64,000 nt of DNA, taken from contig CAWGDC010000001.1 of NCBI GenBank assembly GCA_963821325.1, forward strand, positions 744,001 to 808,000, read 5' to 3'. The translations under genes were made by a program, and so were the position numbers. The DNA is from PALSA-555 sp963821325 (GTDB lineage Bacteria > Actinomycetota > Acidimicrobiia > IMCC26256 > PALSA-555). The notes under the pieces are model-generated. The model did not search any database. It saw only the letters and a program-made list of their open reading frames with translations, and was not told where the DNA came from. This document shows positions 28,802 through 38,808 of the stretch, in pieces. The stretch's first letter is position 1, and each line of letters begins with the position of its first letter.

Positions 28802-30580
28802 TCAGGGATGGAGGGGCGTGACGGCGGGCGGCGGGCGCGGCCCGCTCACGCTCGCGGCGCGCCCTCGCGCGACGTCGGCGCGAAGCGTCTCGCTGGCGGG
28901 GCAGGCCTCGAGGCCTCGGGTCGCCGCCCAGACGGCGCGGCGAGGGTCGTGCGCGGCGAGAGCGAGCTCGCTCAGGCGGTGCGCGGCGTCGACGACGACC
29001 TGCTCGCATCGGGTCATGTGGCCTTCGCGCTCCGCCCACCCGTAGCCGGCCAGGTCGAAGGGTCGGCCGCCCACACGGGTCGAGGGCCTCGGCGAGCGTC
29101 GGCCGCGGCGGCTGCGGGCGGGGCGGTCGTGGCCCAGTCGAGGGTGTCCTCGAGCGCGGCGACGTCGGTGCCGACGCCGGGCCCGAGTCGCCCGACGTGG
29201 CGGCGGAATCGGCGCAGATGCGGTTCACCGGTGGCGTCGACGCCGAGCGCCTTGCGGGCCACGGAGACCCGGTTCGACCACGTCGCGGCCGTCGGGGCAC
29301 GGTCCGGCCACAGGGCGGCGCGGATCTGGTCGTCGCCGACGCCGTCGGGGTGACAGGCGAGGTACGCGACGAGCTCGAGGCACTTGCCCCGGCGCGGGCC
29401 GGGAGCGCCGTGCACCTCGACTGGACCGAGCACGCGCACCTCGACGCGGCCGGCCCGGTCGGTCGGGTCGACTCGACCGTCGTGGACCGGCGCGGGCACC
29501 GACTCGGGCACCGAACCGGCCGGCGGCGCGGCCGGAGCCGGCGGGTGGGCGGCGACGGTGACGCCGCCCAGGCACGAGACCTCGACGCGACCGTCGCGGC
29601 AGGTGAGGCGCAGGTCCGCGGCGCGGACGTCCCCGACGACGAGCAGCGTGACGTCCGGGGCGCCGATCGTGGCGTCGACGAGACGGGCGACGGTGTCGGC
29701 TGACGCGCCGGACGGGATAGCGACGACGAGCGGCGCGACCGGTTCCGGGCGCGGGTGCCGTGCCGTGCGGCGACCGGGTCGGCGGCGCGGCCGGCGGGCG
29801 GCGCGCCGCCACAGCACCGCGAGCAGCTCGTCGATGGCGACGGGCGTCAGCCGCGATCGTCGAGCGGGCCGCGCAGTGATGCGGTGTCGAGGGCGCCGAC
29901 CGCGGCCGCGCGCGGCGAGACGGTCGCGGAGGCGCTCGACCAGCTGGGCGGCCTCGTCGGGCACACCGACGACGGCGATCCGGCGGAACGCGCCGAGGTG
30001 GAGCCAGAGGGCGCCGGTCGCAGTGCGCCCGAGCTCGACGAGCGTCGGGAGCGAGCGCGCGGCCCGCGGCTCGCGGCAGGGCCGTGGGCGGCGCCTCCCA
30101 CACCCAGCCGGAGGGGCTGGCCTGCCACGGGAGCGGGGCCGGGCCGGGCGGACCGTCCCAGAACACCTCGAGCACCTCGCCGAGGTGGGCGGCGAGCGGG
30201 GTGGGTCCGCCGGGCGGCTGCGCGGCCGCGAGGCTGGCGACCCAGGCGGCGGGGTCCCGCGTTGACGCGCTCGGGTCGATCGGGGTGGTGGCGTCGCGAC
30301 GGCGGTGGGCGACCGCGACGACCGCGACCCCGACGACGAGGAGGGTGCGCAGGAGCGCCTTCGGGTCGGCGGGGGTCGCGGTGACGGGCCGGACCACGAA
30401 GGCGTCGAGGGCCAAGCCGACGTCGACGGCGATCCCGGCCGCGACCGCGGCTCGACCGGCCGGGGTGCGGGGCCAGGCGAGGGCGCGCGTGCCGGCAGCG
30501 TCCGCGGGTGGCGGGAGCGGGTCGATGTGCCACGCGCCTGGTTGACCACCAGGAGGCCGCGTGGTGACGCGCGCGCTCAC
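28802..30580 (-). CDS. Membrane-anchored BTAD (SARP-type) domain protein (several frameshifts)
   Basis: From GTG 30580 an N-terminal segment has two hydrophobic spans (AAVAAGIAVDVGLALDAFVV; LLRTLLVVGVAVVAVAH). After a break near 30075 come LPTLVELGRTATGALWLHLG and a mid domain. The C-terminal third is a transcription-activation pair: a winged-helix start (VRVLGPVEVHG.. KCLELVAYLACH.. IRAALWPD) and a bacterial transcriptional activator (BTAD) repeat ending SELALAAHDPRRAVWAATRG. Further breaks near 29930-29830, 29110 and 29080 are consistent with single insertions (total length 0 modulo 3). Likely regulator or scaffold of the secretion-like locus. Confidence 0.65.
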
Positions 30581-31333
30581 CCGACGCTGGGCCGCACGAG
30601 CGCGCCGCCGTCGACGACGAGGGTGTGCCCGGTGATCCAGGAGCCGGCGTCGCTGGCGAGGAAGAGGGCGGCGTCGGCGATGTCGTCGGGCAGGCCGAGG
30701 CGCTGGAGGGGCGCGTGCGCCGCGGCGGCGGCCTCGGCGGGCTCCCAGAGGGCACGCGCGAAGTCGGTCTTGACCAGGCCGGGCGCGAGGGCGTTCACGC
30801 GGACGCCGGGCGCGAGCTCGACGGCGAGCGTCTTGGTGAGATGGATCAGGGCCGCTTTCGTGACGTTGTAGATGCCGAGGCCGCGTTCGCCGCGCAGCCC
30901 ACCGACGGAGGCGACGTTCAAGACGACCCCGCCGTGGTCCTGCATCCAGGCGCGCCACGCCGCCTGGGTCCACACGAGCGGGCCGCGCAGGTTGACCTGA
31001 AACGTCTTGTCGTAGCGGGCGAGATCGATGTCGATGGTCGGCCCGAAGTACGGGTTGGTCGCGGCGTTGTTGACGAGGATGTCGAGACGACCGTGCCGCT
31101 GCATCGTCGCGTCGACGCAGGCCGCGGCCTGCTCGGGGTCGCCGGCGTTGGCGGCGAACGTCGTCGCGTGCGGCCCCATCGCCGGCGGCAGCTTCCTCGA
31201 GCGCCTCGGGCTTGCGGGAGGACAGGACGACGTCGGCGCCGGCGTCGGCGAACGCGGCGGCGATGGCCCGGCCGATGCCCTTCGAGGCGCCGGTCACCAG
31301 CGCGGCCCGTCCGTCGAGGCGCAGGTCAGTCAT
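30577..31333 (-). CDS. Short-chain dehydrogenase/reductase (one frameshift)
   Basis: Classical SDR of ~251 aa. The NAD(P) motif ALVTGASKGIGRAIA at the start, then NNAATNPYFGP, catalytic Ser in NVASVGGLRG, YNVTK (Tyr/Lys), and LAPGLVKTDF; C-terminus GSWITGHTLVVDGGALV. The break near 31185 (GCCGCCGGCG) disappears if one C is removed. ATG 31333 overlaps the stop of the GlcF-like gene by 4 bp, and its stop overlaps the start of the BTAD gene by 4 bp. Substrate unknown; FabG-like oxo-reduction. Confidence 0.88.
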
Positions 31334-32549
31334 GACGCTGATCCTTTCGGTGGGAGGCCGGCCGGTCGCCCGGCGCCGGTCAGGACGGCGTCGAGGACCT
31401 CGAAGGGGTGTCGGGCGTCGACGCCGGCGGCGGCGAGGTGGAGCGCGCAGCCCGGGTTGGCGCTCACGACGATCGGCGCGCCGGTGCGGGCGATCGCGGC
31501 GAGCTTGCGGGCGCGGATGTCCGCCGCGAGGTCGGGGTGCAGCGCGGCGTACGCGCCACCGGCGCCGCAGCACAGGCCGTCGTCGTCGAGCTCGCGGAGC
31601 TCGGCGACCGGTGAGAGCAGGACCCGGACGGCGTCGTGGGCGTGTTGGACGTGGCGGAGGTGGCACGGGTCGTGCACGGCGATCGGCGATGGGTACGTGG
31701 GCGCGTCGTCGAGGGGGAGCCGGTCGCGGTCGGGCGGCGAGCCACTCGTGGACGTCGAACACCCGCGCGCTGAACCGAGCGGCGTCGTCGGTGCCGAGCA
31801 GGTGGCCGTAGTCCTTCAGCGCGGCGCCGCAGCCGGCCGAGTCGACGAGCACGGGTGCGTCCCCGGGGAAGGCGGCCATGACCCGGCGGGCGAGGGCGCG
31901 CGCCGGGTCGACGAGCCCGGCGTGGTGGTGCAGCGCGCCGCAGCAGGGCGGCGTCGCGCGGGTCGGGCAGCGCGACGCCGACCCCGGCGGCACCGAGGAC
32001 GCGGATCACGGCGGCGTGGACGGGCCGCTGCCAGGCGTCCATGACGCAGCCGGTGAAGAGCCAGACGTCGTCGCCGGTGGGGCGCAGCGCGGCGCGCGCG
32101 CAGCGGGAGTCGCGGCAGCGGGACCTTCGTCGGGACGAGGTGCAGCCGCTGCGCCGGCGGCGAGCGCCCGCGAGCCGGCGACGAGGAGTCGATGGTGGGT
32201 CAGCGCGCGGTAGCCGAGCCGCTGCCACCGGGGGACGTAGCGGGTCTCGGCGGCGAGCGTCTCGCGGGCGCCGGCCATGAGGTGGCCGAACGCGACGGAC
32301 GAGGGGCACACGGCCTCGCAGGCGCGGCACTGCACGCACTCGTCCATGTAGCGGGTGAACTCGGCGTCGAGGCCGGCGGTGCCGGCCTGCACGGCTCGCA
32401 TCGCGGCGATGCGTCCCCGGGGCGAGGCGCTCTCGTCGCCGGTGACGCGATAGGTCGGGCAGTGGGGCAGGCAGAGCCCGCAGGACACGCAGGTGACCAG
32501 CTCCTCGTCGTCGACCTGCAGGCGCCACCGTGTCTCCCTGTCGGCTCAC
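31330..32549 (-). CDS. GlcF-like two-CCG-domain iron-sulfur oxidoreductase subunit (five frameshifts)
   Basis: Ordered fragments rebuild a GlcF: two ferredoxin motifs (CGLCLPHCPTYR; CVQCRACEAVCPS), WLFTGCVMDAWQRPVHAA, and two CCG domains (PPCCGALHHHAG..DSAGCGA; HDPCHLRH..DGLCCGAGGAY..ANPGCALH). The breaks, near 32515, 32150, 32095, 31965 and 31735, each need removal of one base, and 1220 bp is 2 modulo 3 as five insertions predict. Family members carry electrons from glycolate/lactate-type flavoproteins to quinone. No glcD or glcE is adjacent, and the start (GTG 32549) is tentative. Confidence 0.75.
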
Positions 32550-32654
32550 CGCGTCCGTCGCGGCCCGACCGCCACCCTACGGGCGGTCGGCCGATCCCGC
32601 CGCGTGGCCGCGAGCCGGGACCGGCGGGGAGCGCGAGCGCGAGGATGCGCCGGC

Positions 32655-33057
32655 ATGACCGACGGCGGCGATCGACGACCGGGTGGAGCGTCTGGCCGTG
32701 CTCGTGGCCCGGGCCCGGGTCGGCGCCGGCGCGGCGATGCTCGCCGCGGCGGGGCCGCTCGCTCGCCTGGCGGTCGGCGGCACGCAGCCGGCTGGTCGGG
32801 CGGCGCTGCGGCTCGCCGGCGGCCGCGACCTCGCGCTCGGCCTCGGTGCGCTCACCAGCGTGCGGGAGTCGGCGCACGGCGCCGAGTGGGTGAGCATGGG
32901 AGCGCTGGTCGACGGGATCGACGCCGTCGTGCTCCTCGTGACGCCGCGGCTGCCGCTGCGGTCGCGGCTGTTCGGCCTCGTCGCCGGCGCCACGGCGGTG
33001 GCGGGGTGGCTGACCGCGCAGCGCCTCGCCGACGCGGAGGGCCCGACCGGGCCCTGA
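32655..33057 (+). CDS. Hypothetical four-span membrane protein (one frameshift near the start)
   Basis: About 133 aa. Starts MTDGG at 32655; removing one base near 32670 joins it to IDDRVERLAVLVARARVGAG and three or four hydrophobic segments (RDLALGLGALTSV; LVDGIDAVVLLVTPRL; RLFGLVAGATAVAGWLTAQ). Without the repair, GTG 32683 is the start. It resembles small actinobacterial membrane proteins of unknown function (possibly DUF4267-like). Divergent from the GlcF-like gene. Confidence 0.55.
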
Positions 33058-33232
33058 CCGACCGGGCAGTGACCCGGTCGCCGGCGGCCGGCTCGGGCGG
33101 CTTGAGCGACGGACGCGGCCACGGTGCGCGCCTGGGCGCAGAACGCGATCCTCGCCCTCGGGGTGGCGCCGGGGCAGGCCTGGCGGTGCGTCAGCCGCGG
33201 CGGGGATCCGATGCCCGGCGCGCACCCGCCGG

Positions 33233-34029
33233 TCAGCGCTCGGCGTCGCGCGCTCGAGGATCCGCTCGGGGTGACGCCCGTCGACGTAGCCGACGAACGG
33301 CGGGTAGATGCTGTAGCCGAGCAGCTCGCGGAGCCGCTTCGGGACGGTGCGTGCGACGGCGGGCGTGACCACCAGCAGGTGCGTCTCTTGGGGTCGGAGC
33401 CAGCCGGCGCAGTACTCGATCGCGACGCCGAGGCGTGACCGGTCGGTGCGGTTCGCGCCGCCGCCGTGCCAGAGCGACCCGACGTAGAGCATCGCCGACC
33501 CGGCCGGCATCTCGGCCAGCACCGGCGTCGCGTCGGGCGCGGGCCGGTCGAGCTGGCGGTGGCTGCCCGGGAAGAGACGGGTGGCGCCGTTCGCCGCGGT
33601 GAAGTCGTCGAAGGCCCACATCACGTTCATGACGAGCTGCGGATGGGGTCGCGGAACCGGGTAGATGTCCTCGTCGCGGTGCAGCACCTGCTCGTCCTGG
33701 CCGGGACCGATCTCGATGCCGGTCGGGCCGCTGAGCTGGCAGTGCGGCCCGAGGACGGCCTCGACCGCGCCGAGCGCGAGCGGGTGGATCGCGAGGTCGT
33801 CGAGCACTCGGGTCTTGGCGAACAGCGCGTAGAGCCGGCGGGTCTGGTAGCCCTCGAACGGGTTGCGGCCGTAGGGCACGCCGTCGAGGAGGCGACGCAG
33901 CTCGGCCCCGATGCGCAGCGCCGCGTCGCGTGGCACCAGCCCCTCGACGATGGCGTACCCGTCGTCGTCGAGGCGTCGCCGGACGTCGTCGACGGTCGGG
34001 GTGTCGACGTGGTCGAGGGTGCGCGGCAC
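33233..34029 (-). CDS. Phytanoyl-CoA dioxygenase (PhyH) family protein
   Basis: Fe(II)/2-oxoglutarate oxygenase of ~265 aa. Metal ligands are visible as HRDED (His, Asp; residue ~117) and the distal His in SLWHGGGANRT, with the 2-oxoglutarate Arg shortly after. It begins with DDGYAIVEGLVPRDAAL, typical of PhyH. The C-terminal end is uncertain: the open frame continues far beyond any family member, while a shift near 33250 ends it at 33233. GTG 34029 follows the dehydrogenase stop with no gap. Substrate unknown. Confidence 0.8.
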
Positions 34030-35166
<1,137 letters not shown>

Positions 35167-35194
35167 CGACGTCGACGCTACGCGCCGACGGACC

Positions 35195-36211
35195 TCAGTG
35201 GGACAGCGTGAGGGTGAGCACCGTGGTCACCGGCGCGCTCGTCGAGCCTTGCCCCCCGACGAGGTAGCCGACGCCACCGACGACGACGGCGGCCGCGTCG
35301 GAGAGCGGTGCGGGCAGCGCGCCCGCGGACGTGACGGTCACCGTCGGCAGCTGGACGCGCAGCACCTGCGGGCTGATCACGTTGTTCACGAACCCGCCGA
35401 AGAGGTACACCGAGTTGCCGAGCAGGACGGCGGTGGCGTGCGACAGCGGCGCGGGAAGCTGGCCGACCACCTGGGTGGTGCCGGTCGCCGGGTCGTAGCG
35501 CTGGATGTCGGTGGTGTCGGTCCCCTGCGCGGTGGTCACGCCCCCGAAGAGGTAGATGGCGCCGTTCGCGACCGCGATCGCCGGGTAGCGCACCGGCGCG
35601 GCGAGGGACCCGGCAGCCCGCCAGGTCGCGCCGTCGCTGCTCGCCTCGACCGTCGTGTAGAGGGTGGTGGCCTCCTGCCCGCCGCCGAGCGCGTACACCG
35701 TCCCGTTGACGAGCGCCGCGACGTGGTCGGCGCGCGGCTGCGCGAGGTTGCCGACGATCTGGGTCGCGCCGCCGGTCGCGGCGAGCGCCTGGACGGTGGT
35801 CCGCTGCGGCGGCGTCCCGTCGCCACCGCCGATCACCAGGAAGCGGCCACCGAGGTACACACCCGCGGAGTCGTGCACCGGGTCGGTGAGCGTGCCGAAC
35901 GCGCGCACCGCGCCACTCGACGGGTCGAGCGAGGTCACCATCGCCGTCGAGGTCTTCGTGGCGTCGAGCCCGCCCAACGCCACGAGCTGGTGCCCGTCGG
36001 TCAGCAGCACCTCCCGCGACACCGGCGCCGGGAGCTGGAACGATGCTGGGGCGACGTGCAGCGTGCCGCCCGACGCGCTGGTCGTCGGGGTCGTCGACGG
36101 CACGGTCGTCGACGGCTGGGACGTCGCCAAGGACCCACCACTGCCGCACGCGGCCGCGACGAGAACGACCAGTCCCGCGACGACGAAGGACCCGAGGTGA
36201 CGACGCGGCAC
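35195..36211 (-). CDS. Kelch-repeat lipoprotein
   Basis: 338 aa. Lipoprotein signal with lipobox LVAAACGSGG (Cys ~22), Ser/Thr/Pro-rich linker, then about six ~48-residue Kelch blades marked by repeated hydrophobic-GG or FGG turns (VALGGLD, LVIGGGDG, YALGGGQE, YLFGGVTT, YLFGGFVN, YLVGGQGS). Predicted surface beta-propeller for binding, not catalysis. GTG 36211 is 7 nt after TAGCGT (36224-36219), another likely leaderless start. Partner unknown. Confidence 0.85.
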   Translation of the reverse strand: MPRRHLGSFVVAGLVVLVAAACGSGGSLATSQPSTTVPSTTPTTSASGGTLHVAPASFQLPAPVSREVLLTDGHQLVALGGLDATKTSTAMVTSLDPSSGAVRAFGTLTDPVHDSAGVYLGGRFLVIGGGDGTPPQRTTVQALAATGGATQIVGNLAQPRADHVAALVNGTVYALGGGQEATTLYTTVEASSDGATWRAAGSLAAPVRYPAIAVANGAIYLFGGVTTAQGTDTTDIQRYDPATGTTQVVGQLPAPLSHATAVLLGNSVYLFGGFVNNVISPQVLRVQLPTVTVTSAGALPAPLSDAAAVVVGGVGYLVGGQGSTSAPVTTVLTLTLSH

Positions 36212-36281
36212 CGGCGGTACGCTAGGCGCCGGCCGGACGCGACTCGCCATCCAAGGCCCGCGAGCGACCGGAGGAAACCCG

Positions 36282-36942
36282 ATCAGCCCCGACGCCGCGC
36301 TCGTGTTCTCCGGCGGCGACCCCCCGCCGACGACGCTGCGCACCCACCTGCCGTCCGACGCGTTCGTCATCGCCGCCGATTCGGGTCTCACGCACGCGCG
36401 GGCCCTCGACCGGACCGTCGACCTCGTCGTCGGCGACCTCGACTCGGTCGACATCGACGAGCTCGCCGAGGCGCGGCGCACCGGCGCCGTCGTGGAGGCG
36501 CATCCGCGGGAAAAGGACCAGACCGACCTCGAGCTGGCGCTCGACGCCGCGCTGGCCCGGGGGCACCGCGCCGTGACCGTCGTCGGCGGCCACGGCGGGC
36601 GCGTCGACCACTTCGCCGCCAACCTCACCCTGCTCGCGTCGCCGCGGTATCGGGTGGCGCGCCTCGACGCGTGGATGGGCGAGGCCCACGTCGTGGTGGT
36701 CCGCGACGACGTCGAGCTGTCGGGCGCGCCGGGTGCGCTGCTCACGCTCGTGCCGATGGGCGGCCCGGCGTGCGGGATCCGCACCGAGGGGCTGCGCTAC
36801 GCCCTCGACGACGAGGACCTCGCGCCGGGCACGACCCGCGCGGTGAGCAACGAGTTCGCCGCGCCCCGCGCGGGTGCGGCTGCGAGACGGTGTGCTCCTC
36901 GCGATCGCTCCCCACACCCTCGCCGACCCCGCCGGACGCTGA
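36282..36942 (+). CDS. thiN: Thiamine pyrophosphokinase ThiN/Thi80 (one frameshift, possible ATC start)
   Basis: Makes TPP from thiamine. Motifs: VFSGGDPPP, VIAADSGLTHA, LVVGDLDSV, KDQTDLELAL, GGHGGRVDH, and the C-terminal VSNEFAAP. The last part (VRLRDGVLLAIAPHT, stop at 36942) is reached by removing one C near 36870, giving 661 bp (1 modulo 3). A strong GGAGGAAA ribosome site points 7 nt ahead to ATC at 36282, in frame with SPDAALVFSGG; the first standard start is GTG 36303. Either a rare AUC start or a base error. It lies outside the TPP riboswitch operon. Confidence 0.85.
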
Positions 36943-37003
36943 GCGGGCGTCTGCATCAAATCCGCACATCTTCATGGAGACTCCGCGACAGACGCTCCCT
37001 AGC

Positions 37004-37729
37004 ATGGGTGACGTGACGGAGGTCCTCACCGATCGGGCGCCGAGCACCAGCCGGACCGTGCTGGTCGTCGAGGACGAGGCGTCGATCGCCGAGGCGGTCG
37101 CCGCCCGGCTGCGCAGCGAGGGCTTCGCGGTAGAGATCGCCGCTGACGGCCTCGGCGCCGTCGCCGCGTGCGAGCGACTCCAGCCGGACCTCGTCGTCCT
37201 CGACCTCATGCTCCCCGGCCTCGACGGCCTCGAGGTGTGCCGGCGCATCCAGCGCGACCGGCCCGTCCCGGTGCTCATGCTCACCGCCCGCGACTCCGAG
37301 ACGGATCTCGTGGTCGGTCTCGCGGTCGGCGCCGACGACTACCTCACGAAGCCGTTCAGCGCCCGCGAGCTCACCGCCCGGGTCCACGCGCTGCTCCGCC
37401 GCGTGGAGCGCGCACCCGAACGCGTCGGGACCCCCGGCTCGACCGAGGTGCGGCTCGGCGACGTCGAGCTCGACCTCGAGGGACGCCGGGTCCACCGCGA
37501 CGGTGCCGATGTGCACCTCACCCCCACCGAGTTCGACCTGCTCGCGTACCTGGCGGACAACCCCGGCCGGGTGTTCTCCCGTCAGCGGCTGCTCGGCGAC
37601 GTGTGGGGCTACCGCGACGGCTGCGGGGCCCGCACCGTCGACTCGCACGTGCGGGCGCTGCGCCGCAAGCTCGGCGCGGACGTGGTGCGCACGGTGCACG
37701 GCGTCGGCTACGGGGCCGGCACGCCGTGA
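37004..37729 (+). CDS. OmpR-family response regulator
   Basis: ~241 aa. Receiver domain: VLVVEDEASIAEAV, phospho-Asp in LVVLDLMLPGLDG, Thr in LMLTARD, Lys in DDYLTKPFSAREL. Winged helix: LTPTEFDLLAYLADNPGRVFSR, RTVDSHVRALRRKLG and wing HGVGYGAG. ATG 37004 is the conventional start; however TAGCAT at 37000-37005 looks like a -10 element that would start transcription at GTG 37013, a leaderless alternative. Its stop overlaps the kinase start by 4 bp. Target genes unknown. Confidence 0.93.
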   Translation: MGDVTEVLTDRAPSTSRTVLVVEDEASIAEAVAARLRSEGFAVEIAADGLGAVAACERLQPDLVVLDLMLPGLDGLEVCRRIQRDRPVPVLMLTARDSETDLVVGLAVGADDYLTKPFSARELTARVHALLRRVERAPERVGTPGSTEVRLGDVELDLEGRRVHRDGADVHLTPTEFDLLAYLADNPGRVFSRQRLLGDVWGYRDGCGARTVDSHVRALRRKLGADVVRTVHGVGYGAGTP

Positions 37730-38800
37730 GCAAGCACCGCCTGCCCATCGACGTGCACGATCTCGACGTGCGCCGTCCCCTCGATTCGTTCCCGACGATC
37801 AAGCTGAAGCTCGGGTTCGTGATCGCCGCCGCGGTCGCCGCGACCATCTTCGTGTTCTGGCTCGGCATCAAGGTCGGGGTCTGGCCGTCGGCGAGCGGGA
37901 TCATCGCCGGGTGCATCGCCATGGTCGATCGTCTGGTTCCTGGCACGCGGGATGACGTCACCGCTGCGGGAGATGGCGGACGCCGCGCAGGCCATGGCGA
38001 CCGGCGACTACTCCCGCCGGGTCACGGACACCTCCCAGGACGAGGTCGGCGCGCTGGCTGTCGCGTTCAACCACATGGCCGCCGAGCTCGGCGAGACCGA
38101 CCGGGTCCGCCGCGACCTCGTCGCGAACGTGTCGCACGAGCTGCGCACCCCGATCACTGCGCTGCAAGCCAAGCTCGAGAACCTCGTCGACGGCGTCGAA
38201 GCGCCCGACCGCGAGATGTTCGAGACGATGCTCGCGCAGGTCGAGCGGCTCGGCCGGCTGGTGCAGCAGCTCCTCGACCTGTCCCGCCTCGAGGCCGGCG
38301 TCGTGCCGCTCGAACGCGCCGCGTTCCCCGTCGAGCCGCTCCTCGAGCACGCCGTGCGCGAGCAGCGCCTCCACGTCCCGACCGTCGACGTCGCGGTCAG
38401 CGTCGAGCCCGCCGACCTCACCGCCGACGGCGACCCCGAACGCGTCCAGCAGGTGGTCGCGAACCTGCTGGAGAACGCCGTGCGGTTCACGCCGACCGGC
38501 GGCACCGTCGAGGTGCGCGCCCGGCGCAGCCCGCGGGGCGTCGTCATCGAGGTCCTCGACGAGGGACCCGGGATCCCCGAAGCCGACCGGGGCCGCGTCT
38601 TCGAGCGCTTCTACCGCGTCGACGCGGCCCGGTCGTCCCGTGCCGGCGGCGCGGGCCTCGGGTTGGCGATCGCCCGCTGGATCGTCGACCTGCACGGCGG
38701 CGACATCCACCCCGAAGGACGAGACCCGAAGGGCTGTCGCATGGTGGTCACCCTGCCCGCGGCCGTCCAGCAGCAGTCACAACGAACCGAACGAGTGTGA
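37726..38800 (+). CDS. Sensor histidine kinase partner (one frameshift)
   Basis: A membrane helix pair near the N-terminus (LGFVIAAAVAATIFVFWLG; then IVWFLARGM), HAMP-like linker (SPLREMADAAQAMATGDYSRRV), H-box VANVSHELRTPITALQAK, N-box NLLENAVRFTPTGG, G1 DEGPGIPEADRGRVFERFYR and G2 GAGLGLAIARWI. The frame breaks near 37927 (ATGGTCGATC); deleting one G joins the parts into ~357 aa. GTG start overlaps the regulator stop. The short external part suggests membrane or intracellular sensing. Confidence 0.9.
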
Positions 38801-38808
38801 GGGAACCC

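Noticed and set aside
28802..30580. Integrase or relaxase inside the secretion-like locus
   Set aside because: After frame repair the long gene reads as membrane helices plus winged-helix/BTAD, with no tyrosine-recombinase or His-triad motif.
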